Source of the DNA: Carallia brachiata
Taxonomy: Eukaryota > Streptophyta > Magnoliopsida > Malpighiales > Rhizophoraceae
Assembly (NCBI GenBank): GCA_021464245.1
Contig: JADCRB010000040.1
Location: 4,928,273 to 4,992,272, forward strand
Length of the DNA: 64,000 nt
Direction of reading: 5' to 3'
Each line of letters opens with the position of its first letter. The stretch's first letter is position 1. The position numbers and the translations under genes are program-made. Below, piece by piece: positions 10,945 to 22,344 of this stretch. The notes beneath the pieces were generated by a model, which did not search any database, was not told the DNA's origin, and saw nothing but the letters and a program-made list of their open reading frames with translations.

Positions 10945-13900
10945 ATGATCCCGTGGGGTGGAATCAGTTGCTGCTTGAGTGCAGCTGCCCTCTACTTGCT
11001 TGGCAGGAGCAGCGGCAGGTCCATTTTTCTTTGTCCTCGCAATTCTTCATTATACCAATTTCTTGTTCTTTATTATTATTTTTTTAATTATTCGGTATTT
11101 GTGTGTGTTTGTTGTGGGGATGATGTTTCAGGGATGCACACCTTCTTATGTCAGTTTCGAGAGTTAATCAGCTTAAGGAATTGGGTATGCGCAAATTTTC
11201 TTGATACCCAAAGAATTTGGGCCCATTCTTTTTTTTTTTTTTTCTGATTTCCTTTGAATTTTCCTCTGATTAAATTAATGGCGGTAAGGAACTTATTTTA
11301 ATTGTATGCATGTAGTTTGCGGGATTTTGTAATGCGACGTACTTTTGAATTTTGTTACATGACATACATCCATATTGTCTCTCACATTTTCACCCATTTT
11401 AGCAAATGCTTAACATAGATGTTTACGTTCCTTAGTTTGGTTAAGCACTGAGCTTTATGGAGAATTGATGTTGTCCCAATGTTTTGTTCAAGAGTCCATA
11501 TTCTGGGCCGGAAGGAACTTGGGAACTGCTAACATGATGCCCGAGTAATTCATTCTGATGATGCCTAATGTATCATTTCACGTACGAAGAAAATCTAATG
11601 AAAGAAAATTATTATGTAAAATTCTGGACATATATAGGAAACTGATGTTAGATTTTGTGATGATATGTCGCATAAGTGATGGGTTTTGTTAGAATATAAG
11701 ATATAGAAATCCCATATTGGAAAAGAAGGAAGGAGTAAATTAACATATAAGTGTGGTTAGAAGACCGAACCTAAGCCTTAAGGTTTTAGGTAAGATGTGA
11801 TGTGCAAAAGCCCATTTAGTGTTGTTTGCTTCTTCCCTCTTGTGATCCATCTAATTTATTGGGCCTACACTTCTACAAATATTTACATGTTTCATGTTCT
11901 TTCACATTTCAGCAAAATTACTTGATATAGAAAGTAAAGTCTTGCCACTGGTTGTTGCGGTCTCGGGGAGAGTTGGCTCAGATACTCCAATCAGTTGTGA
12001 GTACAGCGGTCTGAGAGGTGTTATAGTAGAGGAGACGGTATTGTTGACTAGATATTGTTTATTGTTGGATAGAGCATCATGTTGAGCTTACAGCTTTTCA
12101 ATTTCAACTTGGAATTTTAACATTCTTATGAAATGCTTGTCAGGCTGAACAACACTTTCTGAAACACAATGATGCTGGTTCTTGGATTCAGGATTCAGCC
12201 CTAATGCTGTCGATGAGTAAGGAGGTCCCATGGTATCTGGTAAGAAATAAGTACTGTTACTTTCATGTTCTTTCTCTTAAAGCACATCCATTAAGCCATG
12301 TTGTTAGTTAGGTAGCTAGATTTATAAAATGCATGTTTGCTAGGTCAAATATTATGTCATTTATGTGACTTATAACTGATTTGTAAATCCATTTGTGGTG
12401 AGTTATGGATTTCTTGCATATCAGGATGATGGGTCAGATCGAGTCTATGTTGTTGGAGCCCGAGGTGCCTCAGGCTTTGTGTTGACCGTGGGAAGCGAGG
12501 TGTTTGAAGAGTCAGGACGATCACTTGTACGTGGAACTTTAGATTATCTCCAAGGCCTCAAGGTTGTTCTTGTTATCTGTTTCTTCATACACACATTTTT
12601 CCAAACCATTTGCTCATTTTTACTTGATAATGATTGTAATTTCAGATGCTTGGAGTCAAGCGTATTGAAAGGGTACTTCCAACTGGTACATCATTGACTG
12701 TTGTTGGTGAGGTATGTTTTAATGTAAAAAAAAAAAAAAATTGCTTCCCACTGCGTCTTTATTGAACTCGAACCTTATTCAGAATGCTACCAAATTTATG
12801 TGTAGTTTGCTATTTGAAATTGATCTAGGCTACAAAGATATACTGTTTTTTTATCACACTACGCCTTTGCTTCCTGTTCGAAATGATTTCAGCTTGATAG
12901 CTTACTGTACTCAATTTTTTCTTTATTGACGAGCCTAAGTTTAAAAAATCTCAATTTTAGATGCTAAAAATTGGTGAAGATTATCATGTATATTCCGCTG
13001 TATTTTATATTTGTCTACTTTCATTTTTTATCGTTTTCTTCAATTTGTCATCAGGCTGTCAAAGATGACATTGGAACGGTTCGGATTCAGCGTCCCCATA
13101 AAGGGCCTTTTTATGTTTCTCCCAAAACTATTGATGAACTCATCGGAAATTTGGGGAAGTGGGCAAGGTTGCATTAATCCTTTGCAAAAACACATACGCA
13201 CACAGTGCTTCTTCCTTCTTCCTTTTGCAGCATTTGAAATGGGTTGCTTTATGAAACATTAACAGTATATATATGACAGGTGGTACAAATATGCGTCAAT
13301 GGGTTTGACAGTTTTTGGTGTATTTCTGCTTGCCAAGCATGCTATGCGGTATATCATGGAGAGAAGACGTCGCTGGGAATTGCAAAATAGGCATGTTATT
13401 ATGGTGCTCTTTATCATTTGTTGGGGCAAATTGCTGAAATATTCGGGTGATTTATATGAATCAGAGTCCTGAAGATATCGTAATTGTAGTATATGTGGTA
13501 TTCTGTACTTGTCTTCAAGATCAGAAATGTTAATTATTATTGAGGTAGTGAAACAAACAGGAAAAAAGAAGTCTTAAACATTCGAAGGCTTGTGCTCTCA
13601 GGAAGACAGTTTTTGAATTCAAAAGGGATTTATAACTTATAGTTTTATCTAGAAGCTCTGTATGTGCAATGTTCATGTTGAAGTTTAAACCTAGCGGAGT
13701 TCCTACTGTAGGTGTTGCTGGTCTGCTATAGTCTGGGTCTAATTTTATGTTGTAATCGCACTTGAATTAAATTATCATCCCGAATTATCTACCATAAAAT
13801 ATGGAGCTGAGAAGCATTTTTGCAGGGTTCTTGCAGCAGCTGCAAAAAGATCGGGACAGGATAATGAAGGTAAATTGCCGATAAAGGTGATCCATTATTT

Positions 13901-15034
13901 ATTCATTTATTTTAAATTTGAATATCATATTAAAGCATTTCAATTGTTTTTCAGCTTCAAATGAAAAAACTGAGAATGGAACAGATGGTGCCAAGAGAGA
14001 ACGTCCAATTCCTGATCTGTGTGTGATATGCCTTGAGGAGGAGTATAATGCTGTTTTTCTCCCGTAAGTATGCTGTCATCTTTTTTCTAATAGCATGCTG
14101 AATGTGCAGTTGGATAGGGCATGACAAACTATAGGCATAACTGTAAGAGGCTAAGGTGAAGTTGTCCATAAAGGTTCTTGAGTTCCGTAAGAGAACCATG
14201 TAATGTTTTACAAAATTAAGAATTCAAACCAATTACTTGCATATCTCCCATGGTACTCAACTACAAGACATAAACTTGCGCATTTCCCGTGTTACTCAAT
14301 GACAAGACATGATCTTATCACTATGCATGTGTGTGTTAGAATTTCATTTTTTAAACTTTCATTTAGTGTGATTTTAACAGGCTTGGTGTGTTTGGATGGA
14401 TCCCATAATTGTAAGTTTGGTCATCATCCTACAATGCCAATTTCATATCTTTTGACATTTTTCTTGGACAGTTGTTTATCTATCTTTAAGGACACACAAA
14501 ATCTGTTGTCTCAATACTATCAAGGATGCTTATGGACAGCAAATTGGGTTGCTTGTTCTTTGTAATTAATTCCAAATGGAAAACAGGGTGTACAAAAGGT
14601 TATTAGGCTCTTAAGTTGTGATGTTATTTGATGCAGCATATGGCCAAAACATATACCTTTGTTTCCCTTCTTCCATCAGTTGATGGCAAAGGTAGATAAC
14701 TCGTATGTCGTGTTTGTTTGCATAAAATTGTCCTCAATGTTGCTTTGCACAAAGGATTACACTCTATAAAGAGTAAGTTTTTAGAAGGTTCACATTGCTT
14801 GTGGGCCTCATTTCCTCAAAACATTTCTAATGATTTATAGAAGATTTTGTGGAACTACCTTTCCTTTTTGTTTAGACGGTGACTTTTTTTTATTCAAATT
14901 GACAGCGTTGCATATTCCTTGCAATCTGCAGGTGTGCTCATATGTGCTGTTGTACAACTTGCTCTTCACATTTGACCAACTGCCCTCTTTGCCGAAGACG
15001 GATAGAGCAGGTGGTGAGGACGTTTCGTCATTAA
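10945..15034 (+). CDS. SP1: SP1/MUL1-type chloroplast outer-envelope RING E3 ubiquitin ligase
   Basis: Eleven exons: 10945-11018, 11132-11184, 11913-12037, 12144-12239, 12425-12562, 12646-12711, 13055-13167, 13280-13390, 13826-13869, 13955-14063 and 14932-15034. They join in frame to 343 codons, the length I recall for Arabidopsis SP1. The protein has an N-terminal hydrophobic segment (about residues 7-20), a GIDE/MULAN-type intermembrane-facing domain with EEVFEESGRSLV-like and DYLQGLKMLGVKRIERVLPTG stretches, a second membrane segment near residues 228-246, and a C-terminal RING: C296, C299, C311, H313, C317, C320, C327, C330. SP1 ubiquitinates TOC import proteins in the chloroplast outer envelope (CHLORAD); its relatives are mitochondrial MULAN/MUL1. 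The RING has CAH where CGH is more usual. Intron 8 has a GC donor. Intron 2 holds a solo-LTR-like insertion. Confidence 0.95.
11687..11869 (+). repeat. Solo-LTR or TRIM-like insertion in SP1 intron 2
   Basis: The segment begins TGTTAGAATATAAG and ends GGGCCTACA, so it has TG...CA ends. It contains ATCCCATATTGGAAAAG and CCTTAAGGTTTTAGGT words that are typical of plant LTRs. I found no matching 5-bp flanking duplication and no internal region, so a solo LTR is likely but not proven. Confidence 0.4.
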
Positions 15035-16290
15035 AGATTTTGCTTCGAGGATGCGATAGCTTTGCTATGTTCAAATTTGCTCTTGAGATTTGTGGCAAGT
15101 TTACATGATGAAGACAGTTCTATGATTGGGAATTAGATTCTTTCCCCATGTTGGGTTCCGAAATTGTAGTCCTCTTCAAGGTGATAATGGCTTTACTTCC
15201 ATTTGTGAGTAGCCTATACCTCAATCATCAATGGAATGCCACTCTTCTCTGTATACAGCTGTTTACCCTCTCCTTTGAAGGTGATTGCTAGCTCAATCCA
15301 CTTTTGGGTTATCTTTGAGACTCTAAGAAAGCATTTTCAAAAAGTCTGGATGATTTACATGTATAATATCCTTGTAATTTCATTCACCCTCAGCAAGTTG
15401 TAAATATACATATCTCTTTTACCATCTTTAACCATTGTTGAAGATAGAACTAATTCAGAACACACAGTGGCGCCAGCTTTAACTTCAGTGTCTTGGATGT
15501 ATGCCACCAAACGGGAAATTTTCGCTTTTAGATTTTTTTTATGCCGAAATTCATACTACTCTGCATCTATGAATGTTCTATGACTCAAGTCTCCACTGAT
15601 TAGAGATCTGATATTATGCGAGCAGAGAATGGACTCTTGTATCTGCTGTCTTTGAGCAATGCTGGACCTTTTCCTTGTGTGAAATGCCAGGCAGCTAGAG
15701 CTATTCACAGAGTGGTAGATAAAGGTAAAGATAACTTGTCCAAGACACGGGAAATCCTTCTGCCTATGCAGAGTAGCTTGGAAATGGACCTAGACAGAAG
15801 ACGAGACTTTCCAGCTAAGTTGAACAGCAGCTCTGTGCTATGAGGAATATTATGGCATGGATTTCTACCGAATATTATGGCATGGATTTATTCAGTTTCT
15901 CAGTGGCTTTTAATGACTTGGGATAGCTTCCGGAGCATATTCTTCTTGAAATTAGAGTTGTAGCGGTGTAGTTTCTCCATTCTTTCGTGCTGAACCTGAT
16001 TCCTTGTCAGTGCTTGCGTGATGCATGCCAATAACGTCTAAATGATGCATGCTTGCGTGATTCATACGGGGAGCGCAATTTGTTTCACACTAGACCCCAC
16101 TTTTATGCATCAATTGGGCACTTGGCAGCGATCAGTAAAGTCGTCAATCTGCATCTTTGTGGGGCTCTAGATGGCCTCCTTACTTGAGTCCTGCGCTGCA
16201 CATTTCAGACTATCTTTCTAGACAAAACATGAGCAGAAAAGGGACGAAATCTTTATGAAATAATTTACAGAAGTGCTTGTGGGCCTTCTG
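15035..16290 (+). other. SP1 3' region and intergenic DNA
   Basis: The first few hundred bases are presumed SP1 3' UTR. A 20-bp direct duplication (GAATATTATGGCATGGATTT) occurs at 15845-15864 and 15870-15889. A 75-codon open frame at 15616-15843 has no family I recognise and no clear promoter, so I do not call it a gene. Confidence 0.45.
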
Positions 16291-16292
16291 TC

Positions 16293-16301
16293 TTATAAAA
16301 C
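16293..16301 (+). promoter_or_regulatory. TATA box for the 16411 gene
   Basis: TTATAAAAC lies about 118 bases before the ATG at 16411, at a suitable distance for a leader of roughly 85-90 bases. It favours that ATG over any in-frame codon further upstream, which would lie at or before the transcription start. Confidence 0.5.
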
Positions 16302-16410
16302 CCAACTCTCTCGGCCATCCGAGGCTGCAATTGGCTTATACACAAGTTTTTCCTTCAGCATTTCCAGAAGCCAAACTATTCCCGAACTTCAGCCAATCAT
16401 AATTCACATC

Positions 16411-17106
16411 ATGGAAAAGAAGGGGGAGACCAATAGCTGCCCCAAGTACGCCTGCAAGAAAATGTATAAAGCAATGAGTAACTGTCCTGCTGTGCAAGCA
16501 ATTCGTCGGGTGGCATATAGACCACAAGGGTTTGCTACCCCTGCTCCACCAAACCCTCCGGCGAAAAACATCAACAACCTACTTGAACCAGACTCCATTA
16601 AGCATCACAAAGAAAGGGGAGATACTCAACTCCACAACCATAACAAACGGAAAAATGGGGAAGCGGCTGAGGTGGTTCCTATGGTCTTTGATTATCCAAA
16701 TCTGCAGCCTCCAGCCAGAGAGAAACCAAAGCCTGCAGCCTCCAATCGTCAATCTGAAGCATCCCCACGAGCAAATATCCTTGGTGGGAAAATTTCTCTC
16801 CAGGCCAACCCCAGGTCGGAGGCACCCGACGTTAGCAAGGAACATGGTAACAAATCTGGAGTGCACATTGAGGATAGGTTCACAGACTATATCAATCGTG
16901 CTAAGATCAGGATTAGGACAATGACTAATGTTGGACATCATGATGAAGCAAAAACATCTGGAAAAGATCAAAGGAAGGCGTTAGGGAAACATCGCGGTGA
17001 CAATGCCTTCGTAAAAGATAAGTTTACTGAGTACATAAATCGTGCTAAGATTAAGATGAGGAGTACTTCGAGTATTGGCGTGGGAAAGCATAACTCTTTC
17101 AAATGA
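16411..17106 (+). CDS. Intronless 231-aa plant protein with a twice-repeated motif, function unknown
   Basis: This is a single-exon gene starting at ATG 16411 and ending TGA. I do not recognise a characterised family. The N-terminus is Cys-containing (residues 10-25, with CPKYACKKMYKAMSNCPAVQ). The middle is Pro/Lys/Asn-rich and probably disordered, with an MVFDYPNLQPP segment near residue 91. The C-terminal half has two copies of a basic motif, DRFTDYINRAKIRIRTMTNVG-like at 155-175 and DKFTEYINRAKIKMRSTSS-like at 203-223. The repeat of F-T-(D/E)-YINRAKI suggests a short conserved peptide used twice, perhaps for binding. There is no signal peptide or membrane span. The TATA box at 16293 supports expression. 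A real gene is likely; no function is claimed. Confidence 0.7.
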   Translation: MEKKGETNSCPKYACKKMYKAMSNCPAVQAIRRVAYRPQGFATPAPPNPPAKNINNLLEPDSIKHHKERGDTQLHNHNKRKNGEAAEVVPMVFDYPNLQPPAREKPKPAASNRQSEASPRANILGGKISLQANPRSEAPDVSKEHGNKSGVHIEDRFTDYINRAKIRIRTMTNVGHHDEAKTSGKDQRKALGKHRGDNAFVKDKFTEYINRAKIKMRSTSSIGVGKHNSFK

Positions 17107-18600
17107 AGAGCAAGAGGCCGATGAGCAGAACCGGGTCGGCCTCAACTTTGCATTACAGTACAAGAATTTGATGATTGATATTGGTTTTGATCGTTGTGAG
17201 TCGTACACCTTCTTTGTTTGTGGATGAAGTCACATATGTTAGGCTTCAAGTATGTGCGTGGTTTATTTTCTTACTGATGAAATATTTCAATAATACAAAA
17301 ACATTATTGGTATTTAGTGTTACTAATGAGCTTGACTGTGTGACTCTGCGATACAGCCGAATTGAAGGTTTTTTTTTAAGTTGAATTGGGGGAGGAGTGT
17401 ATTTGGAGATTTGGAGGTGGAATTCAGATCTCATCCTTTACCTCAATTTCACACTTTTAACTTTATTTTATTGAAGTGTTTTACGGTGTTTGAGAGATTC
17501 GTTTTAAACACTTTAGATACTAATTTTTCACCAACGTTATTTTCTCTCTCGAAAAAATTAATGATCTGAAATCAGTGGTCAATGGAAATCATTGATCTCG
17601 TAGAACCAGCAAGATCAATTGTTGTCATTATTTTCGAACACTTCATGGGGGACAAATGAGGCAGCAGGAAAAATCCTGCAGTCCGTATGCTTGTTGTCTG
17701 TGACTTACTAGGTTCCTTCTGCCACATGCAGATTGCAGGGTTGTTCCCGCTGCTGAAAATTTTGTTCGTGCCTGGGGCTTGCAGTTTGGCCAAAAACAAT
17801 CCCAATGTAGCATTTGTAAGCTTGTACCATGGCACCATTCCTCCCACCACATTCTTCGTCCCCGCTGCGCCAAAAGAAGAAGACAAAAACCCCCAGTGGA
17901 GAGGAGATAAGGAGCAAAAGAAAAAGAAAATCAATACCCCAATTTACAAGTTGCTCGCTGAGAAGTAACCCACGGCCGTGGAAGGATGGTTCAGTTGTAA
18001 ATTATTGTTATATATTTTAAAAAGTTAATTATCACATATAAGATTCGGTTAAATTAACCGTTATATGACCGTTGCACTAATCATTTATGTCCGTTAAATT
18101 AACCGTTATTTGACCGTTATTTAATTGTTATGTGTTATGTGTTATTATATATTTAACTATTACTAACCGTTATAATTTATTAGAAACTTTATTCTTATTT
18201 ATGAGATATAAAATCATACCTATTATAAAAATCATCCCTCATCTTCCAAGTAACCATGAGGTGTGTGAGTATATTTTCTCTTTTGTTTATACGTGAGAGG
18301 TTTATACTACTTGGTTAGTCTTTAGATCAAACTGTTTCTATTACCACACTATTTGAAATGCACATTAATGGAAAAATCTGTCTTATTATAAAATAATAGC
18401 TACTGCGACCTACTCTGAGACTATTTATCTACGAAAGTAGAAACTATCATTAAGAACAGTACATTTACACGCTTTCGATACGATATCTTTTTTTAAAAAA
18501 ATTTTATTTATTTATTTATTCGATTTTATATATTTATATATTTTGTTGATTATTTAATATTTTTAATTTATTTATCTAAATTTTATGTATATTTTTATTA
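17107..18600. other. Intergenic DNA with a GC-richer segment open in several frames
   Basis: After the presumed 3' UTR, bases 17640-17960 are less AT-rich than the surroundings. They are open in more than one frame on each strand, including a 93-codon plus-strand frame at 17687-17968 with MLVVCDLLGSFCHMQIAGLF. None resembles a family I know. Beyond it, 18050-18180 is a cluster of TAACCGTTA / GACCGTTA words in AT-rich DNA. Confidence 0.35.
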
Positions 18601-18749
18601 ATAATTTTATAACATGTTCAACTTCCAGAACCATAATCTGGTCTTGGCCCTGTCCTGGATCAGCTTCGTACACCCGCCCCACTGTCCCCAACCATTGGAT
18701 TGTCTCTTAATATCGCTGTCCTTATCCCAAGTGGGCTTGTCATATAAAA

Positions 18750-18990
18750 ACAACATAGTAAGGGGCAAAAAACCAATTGGGCTTAGCCGATTAGTAAGTG
18801 GGTTAGTTGAAGCAGTCCAGAGTTCAATTCCTCCGCTATTACCGCATGATGCAGTAATGGAGTACCAGAGTCCCAGGATGCAGCTGTTATTACAATAGTT
18901 GGAAGATTTATTCTCTAACCATTAAGTCTGAAGTTCGATCCTCAGGCTTCTCACCCTACCATTCCCTCTCTTTATCAGCTGTTTTTCAGC
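18750..18990 (+). repeat. Possible tRNA-derived SINE
   Basis: The segment contains TTAGCCGATTAGTAAGTGGG followed by CCAGAGTTCAATTCCTCC, which resemble A- and B-box promoter elements. A second GAAGTTCGATCCTCAGG box lies about 90 bases later. It ends in A-rich DNA after 18999. It does not fold convincingly as a complete tRNA by eye, so a SINE or tRNA relic is the best guess. Confidence 0.3.
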
Positions 18991-21637
18991 TTCTCAATGA
19001 CAAAAAAGAAAAAAAAAAGAATACCCGAATCCCTAGGACCAAAAAAACAAAAAAAGAGTACTCGAATTCTTAATTTTAACAATCAATTCAAAATTGTAGA
19101 ACCCAAAGAAAAAAGAAAAAAAAAGGTTCCAACTCCTCGTGTTACCCTTTTCCTACCCGTTGGGGAAAAAAATAAAAGAGCTCTATTACATATTTGGAGG
19201 AAATTTTCGTGATAAAATTTTATAAATTTATTGTGTAATCACATTGATCACAAAATGCAATGCAAAAAAAGAAAAAAATTATCATTTTTTTATTACACAA
19301 TAAATTTATATAATCATAAAAAATTTCTAACTCGTGAAATTACAAAAATTCTTCTAACAACTTTTCCACCGGTCCAAAATAAAAACCAGATATAACAACT
19401 CTACGGATGGAATCTCGGTAGACTTGGAACTCTATCCCTCACGTAGTCTACAAGGACATGACTAACAAGTAGACAACTAGGTCGATGCAAATTAGGCACC
19501 CAAATTGTCATGCTCTGATTGATTAGTTTGGCCCGCTCGTGGGTCTGTTACTCTTACAGGTTGCCATTGTCTCTGGCATTGTTGGACCGCACTTAGAAGA
19601 ATCTCAAATTGTGTTGTTTACATTTTTAGCATTTCTCTTGCCTAATATCTAATTCCCCCTTTTTCGTTTTGAGCTTGATTTCGTATATAGAGGTTGGTAC
19701 ACAAATGATATATAGAGAAAGTATATATATTGTGATGAGTTTGATTATTTTTATAATTATATTTATTTTTTTTACAACAAAAAAAATAATGTGATGATTT
19801 CTTATGTTATATTTTATCAAATTTATTATATAAATGATTAAACTCGTCATAATATGTATATTTTATCTATATACCAACCTTCGTGTATGAAACTTTTTCC
19901 TTTTGTTTTTTAATCGTCATCGAAAGTTGATCGGTCCCCATTGCGACGATAACTATTAGGTGTCTTTTTCTTCCAAGTTGGGCAATTTGGTCCGTTAAAA
20001 CAACGAAGACCACAACAATTTCTGCCTCCTAATTAACACGGCAAACTGTCAATTCATTCAAATTTAAGATAACATTATTTCCTTCAATAAACAGAAATCA
20101 TTCCCGATTTGAAAATAGTTTTGAATAATTCGGGGTTGATTAATTTCTATGTTATTCAGAATGACACAGCATGATAGATTATATATTTTTGTCAATAGCC
20201 TGCGGTCCGTTTTGCCTTTCAAATTGTATAATGCAAATTTATAAGGTGATGGCACGCACGATCAAATATCTTAGTGATGCAAAACTGAAGCTAGCAAACA
20301 TTGGTTTAAAGTCAAATAATATATCTAAGAAGAGTTGAAAGTCATAAAGCAACAGCATTTTGGCTCCTTTCAACTCATTGACGCCATTCTTCAGGCGTCC
20401 TGATACCAATTGCGTTTCTTTTATTAAAAAGAAAAAAAAAAAAAGAACTTTATAAAAAAATTGTCCCTTTGTGTTCTTGATGTGTTTTGTGTCCGTAAGT
20501 ATGCATGGAGTAGCATCCAAATCAAAGACAACCACAAGGTCCACAACTATCATCCATTTTCTTATTTTATTTCCTTATTGTCTTTTACTTTTTCTCATCT
20601 ATACTAGAGGATTCAAATATAGTTTGATAGAAAGCAATGCTTTCTAGGCCGTTTGAGTGTCCTTCGTCTGAGTTTGTCTTTTCCTTGGTTAAAAAAGAAA
20701 GAAAAAATAGATTAGTACCCGTTATCCCGTCATAAAACATTATCTTATTAAAAAAGTAATTTTTGTGATTTTTTATTACGTTGAATGTATTGATAAAAAT
20801 TTAAACTCAACAACGAACGACATTTAATTAATAAATCACAACGATCGGTGATTAAGTTTGTTTAATTTCACTCAAAGGTTCCGTAAAACGATCAAATTAA
20901 CAAAGAACCCAATTCCAAGAACTTCATATATTTCGTCAGAGTGATAATGCCTTTTGGTTTCCGTAAACGTGACTTGGTGTATTATGGAGCACAGGTCACC
21001 TCAAACCTCAATGCTTCACATTATCAAATAGAAAAAGGAATCCAGCAAAAGCGACCGATACAATTTGATTGTTAAGCCAACACCCCCGTCAGCCATCAGG
21101 CCATGACTTTCTTCGCCTTTTTCCATGCCCACAACCTGACTCTCACGCAATCAACTTAAATACAAATTTCAAATAAGTGTAATAACCAGCCAATACATCA
21201 CAAGTCCATTAAGTATTGCATTGCATCACCTCACGCATTTCTATTTTTGTCTTAGTTAATCTGCAATTAAAGTCTTGTCTCTTGGCGTTGACTGAATTAA
21301 TAAAAAAAGAAGGGCTCTCTCGTCATATACGTCTCCAGTAGTTCGATACATACTCTATGCTCTTATAGTTTCCATTATATACACACTTTTTTAAAAAAAT
21401 AAAAAATAAATATAAATGGTACTTTATAAATCTTCTAAAAAAATTGCATTATATATACTGAATTAGTGAAATAGCAAACTCATAAGCGTAACAAGTGTTA
21501 TTAAAATATTTATTATCCGGTAAAATTAATATACATGTAACTTCAATACTTAACTTGACAGAAACTCAAATTGGTAATCTCTTATACAAAATTGAGCTCT
21601 TTTACCTTCTCAGCTACACAAGCATTTACATACATGC
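18991..21637. other. AT-rich intergenic DNA, no gene seen
   Basis: Low-complexity A/T-rich DNA. The only structured item I note is a perfect 19-bp inverted repeat at 19221-19239 and 19292-19310. Open frames of 60-100 codons are A/T-biased and unrecognised. Confidence 0.5.
19221..19310. repeat. Perfect 19-bp inverted repeat, 52-bp loop
   Basis: TATAAATTTATTGTGTAAT at 19221-19239 is exactly inverted at 19292-19310. The spacer is A/T-rich. It could be the core of a small foldback element or a cruciform-prone site; no target duplication was identified. Confidence 0.6.
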
Positions 21638-21645
21638 TACATAAT

Positions 21646-22151
21646 CAATGTTGTTAAAACCGGCTCGGACCGACCAGTTCAACCGGTGACCGGCCAAAGG
21701 TCCGGGCCGGTTCATGGTCACTGTTGCCCCTTAACTCGGACCGGTCAACACCGGTCTGAACCGGTCAAAACCGGCGAAAATCGATGAAAAATCGAACCCG
21801 GTTCAACCGGTGAAAAACCGGTATAAAAGTTTTATAAATTATAATTTGATCCCAATATTTATTTAAATTATAATTTGAGTTTTAAATTTAATTTAAACTT
21901 TCAATTTAGTCCTAAACTTATCAAAATTTTCAATTTAATCTTAAATTTATCAAAACTTTCAATTTAATCCTTAAAAATAAAAAAAGTAATATTTAATAAT
22001 CATGTATATGTATTATTTTTTTAAATTATTTTTATACATATATATATATTAATAAATACCGGTTCAAATACCAGTTCGACCGGTTGAACCGGTAAAATCT
22101 TGACCCACTAATGTTTTCGGTTTGATGATCGGTCCAGTTCTGACAACCTTG
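21646..22151. mobile_element. Non-autonomous hAT-like element with CCGGTT-rich ends
   Basis: A 506-bp element begins CAATGTTGTTAAAACCGGCT and ends in the inverted relative of CAAGGTTGTCAGAACTGGAC. It is flanked by 8-bp direct repeats with one mismatch: TACATAAT (21638-21645) and TATATAAT (22152-22159). An 8-bp duplication and CA...TG ends fit the hAT superfamily. Subterminal regions carry many ACCGGTT/AACCGGT words, and the middle is AT-rich with no coding capacity. Confidence 0.7.
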
Positions 22152-22290
22152 TATATAATACGAAAAACAAACTTTTTTTTTTTTTTTGGTTGGCGTTTGC
22201 TATGCTTTGCATAAAGGAGAGGAGAGCCACATACTTAATTTGGATGGTCCAAAATAATGTCGTGAGCTTTTGCTCTCAAAAAGACTGGTA

Positions 22291-22301
22291 GGAGCACTAT
22301 C

Positions 22302-22343
<42 letters not shown>
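22291..22343. repeat. (AT)n-(AG)n microsatellite
   Basis: A run of AT dinucleotides passes directly into a run of AG dinucleotides. Confidence 0.95.

Positions 22344-22344
<1 letters not shown>

Noticed and set aside
15616..15843. 75-codon plus-strand open frame after SP1
   Set aside because: No recognisable family, no promoter and no splice context; probably chance in 3' flanking DNA.
18050..18180. MYB-site regulatory cluster (AACCGTTA)
   Set aside because: The words recur in AT-rich DNA far from any gene start; more likely a decayed tandem repeat.
18750..18990. A functional tRNA gene
   Set aside because: Box-like words occur but no complete cloverleaf could be formed by eye; listed only as a possible SINE or relic.
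21646..22151. CRISPR-like array of CCGGTT repeats
   Set aside because: The repeats are irregular, subterminal and in plant nuclear DNA; a transposable element explains them.
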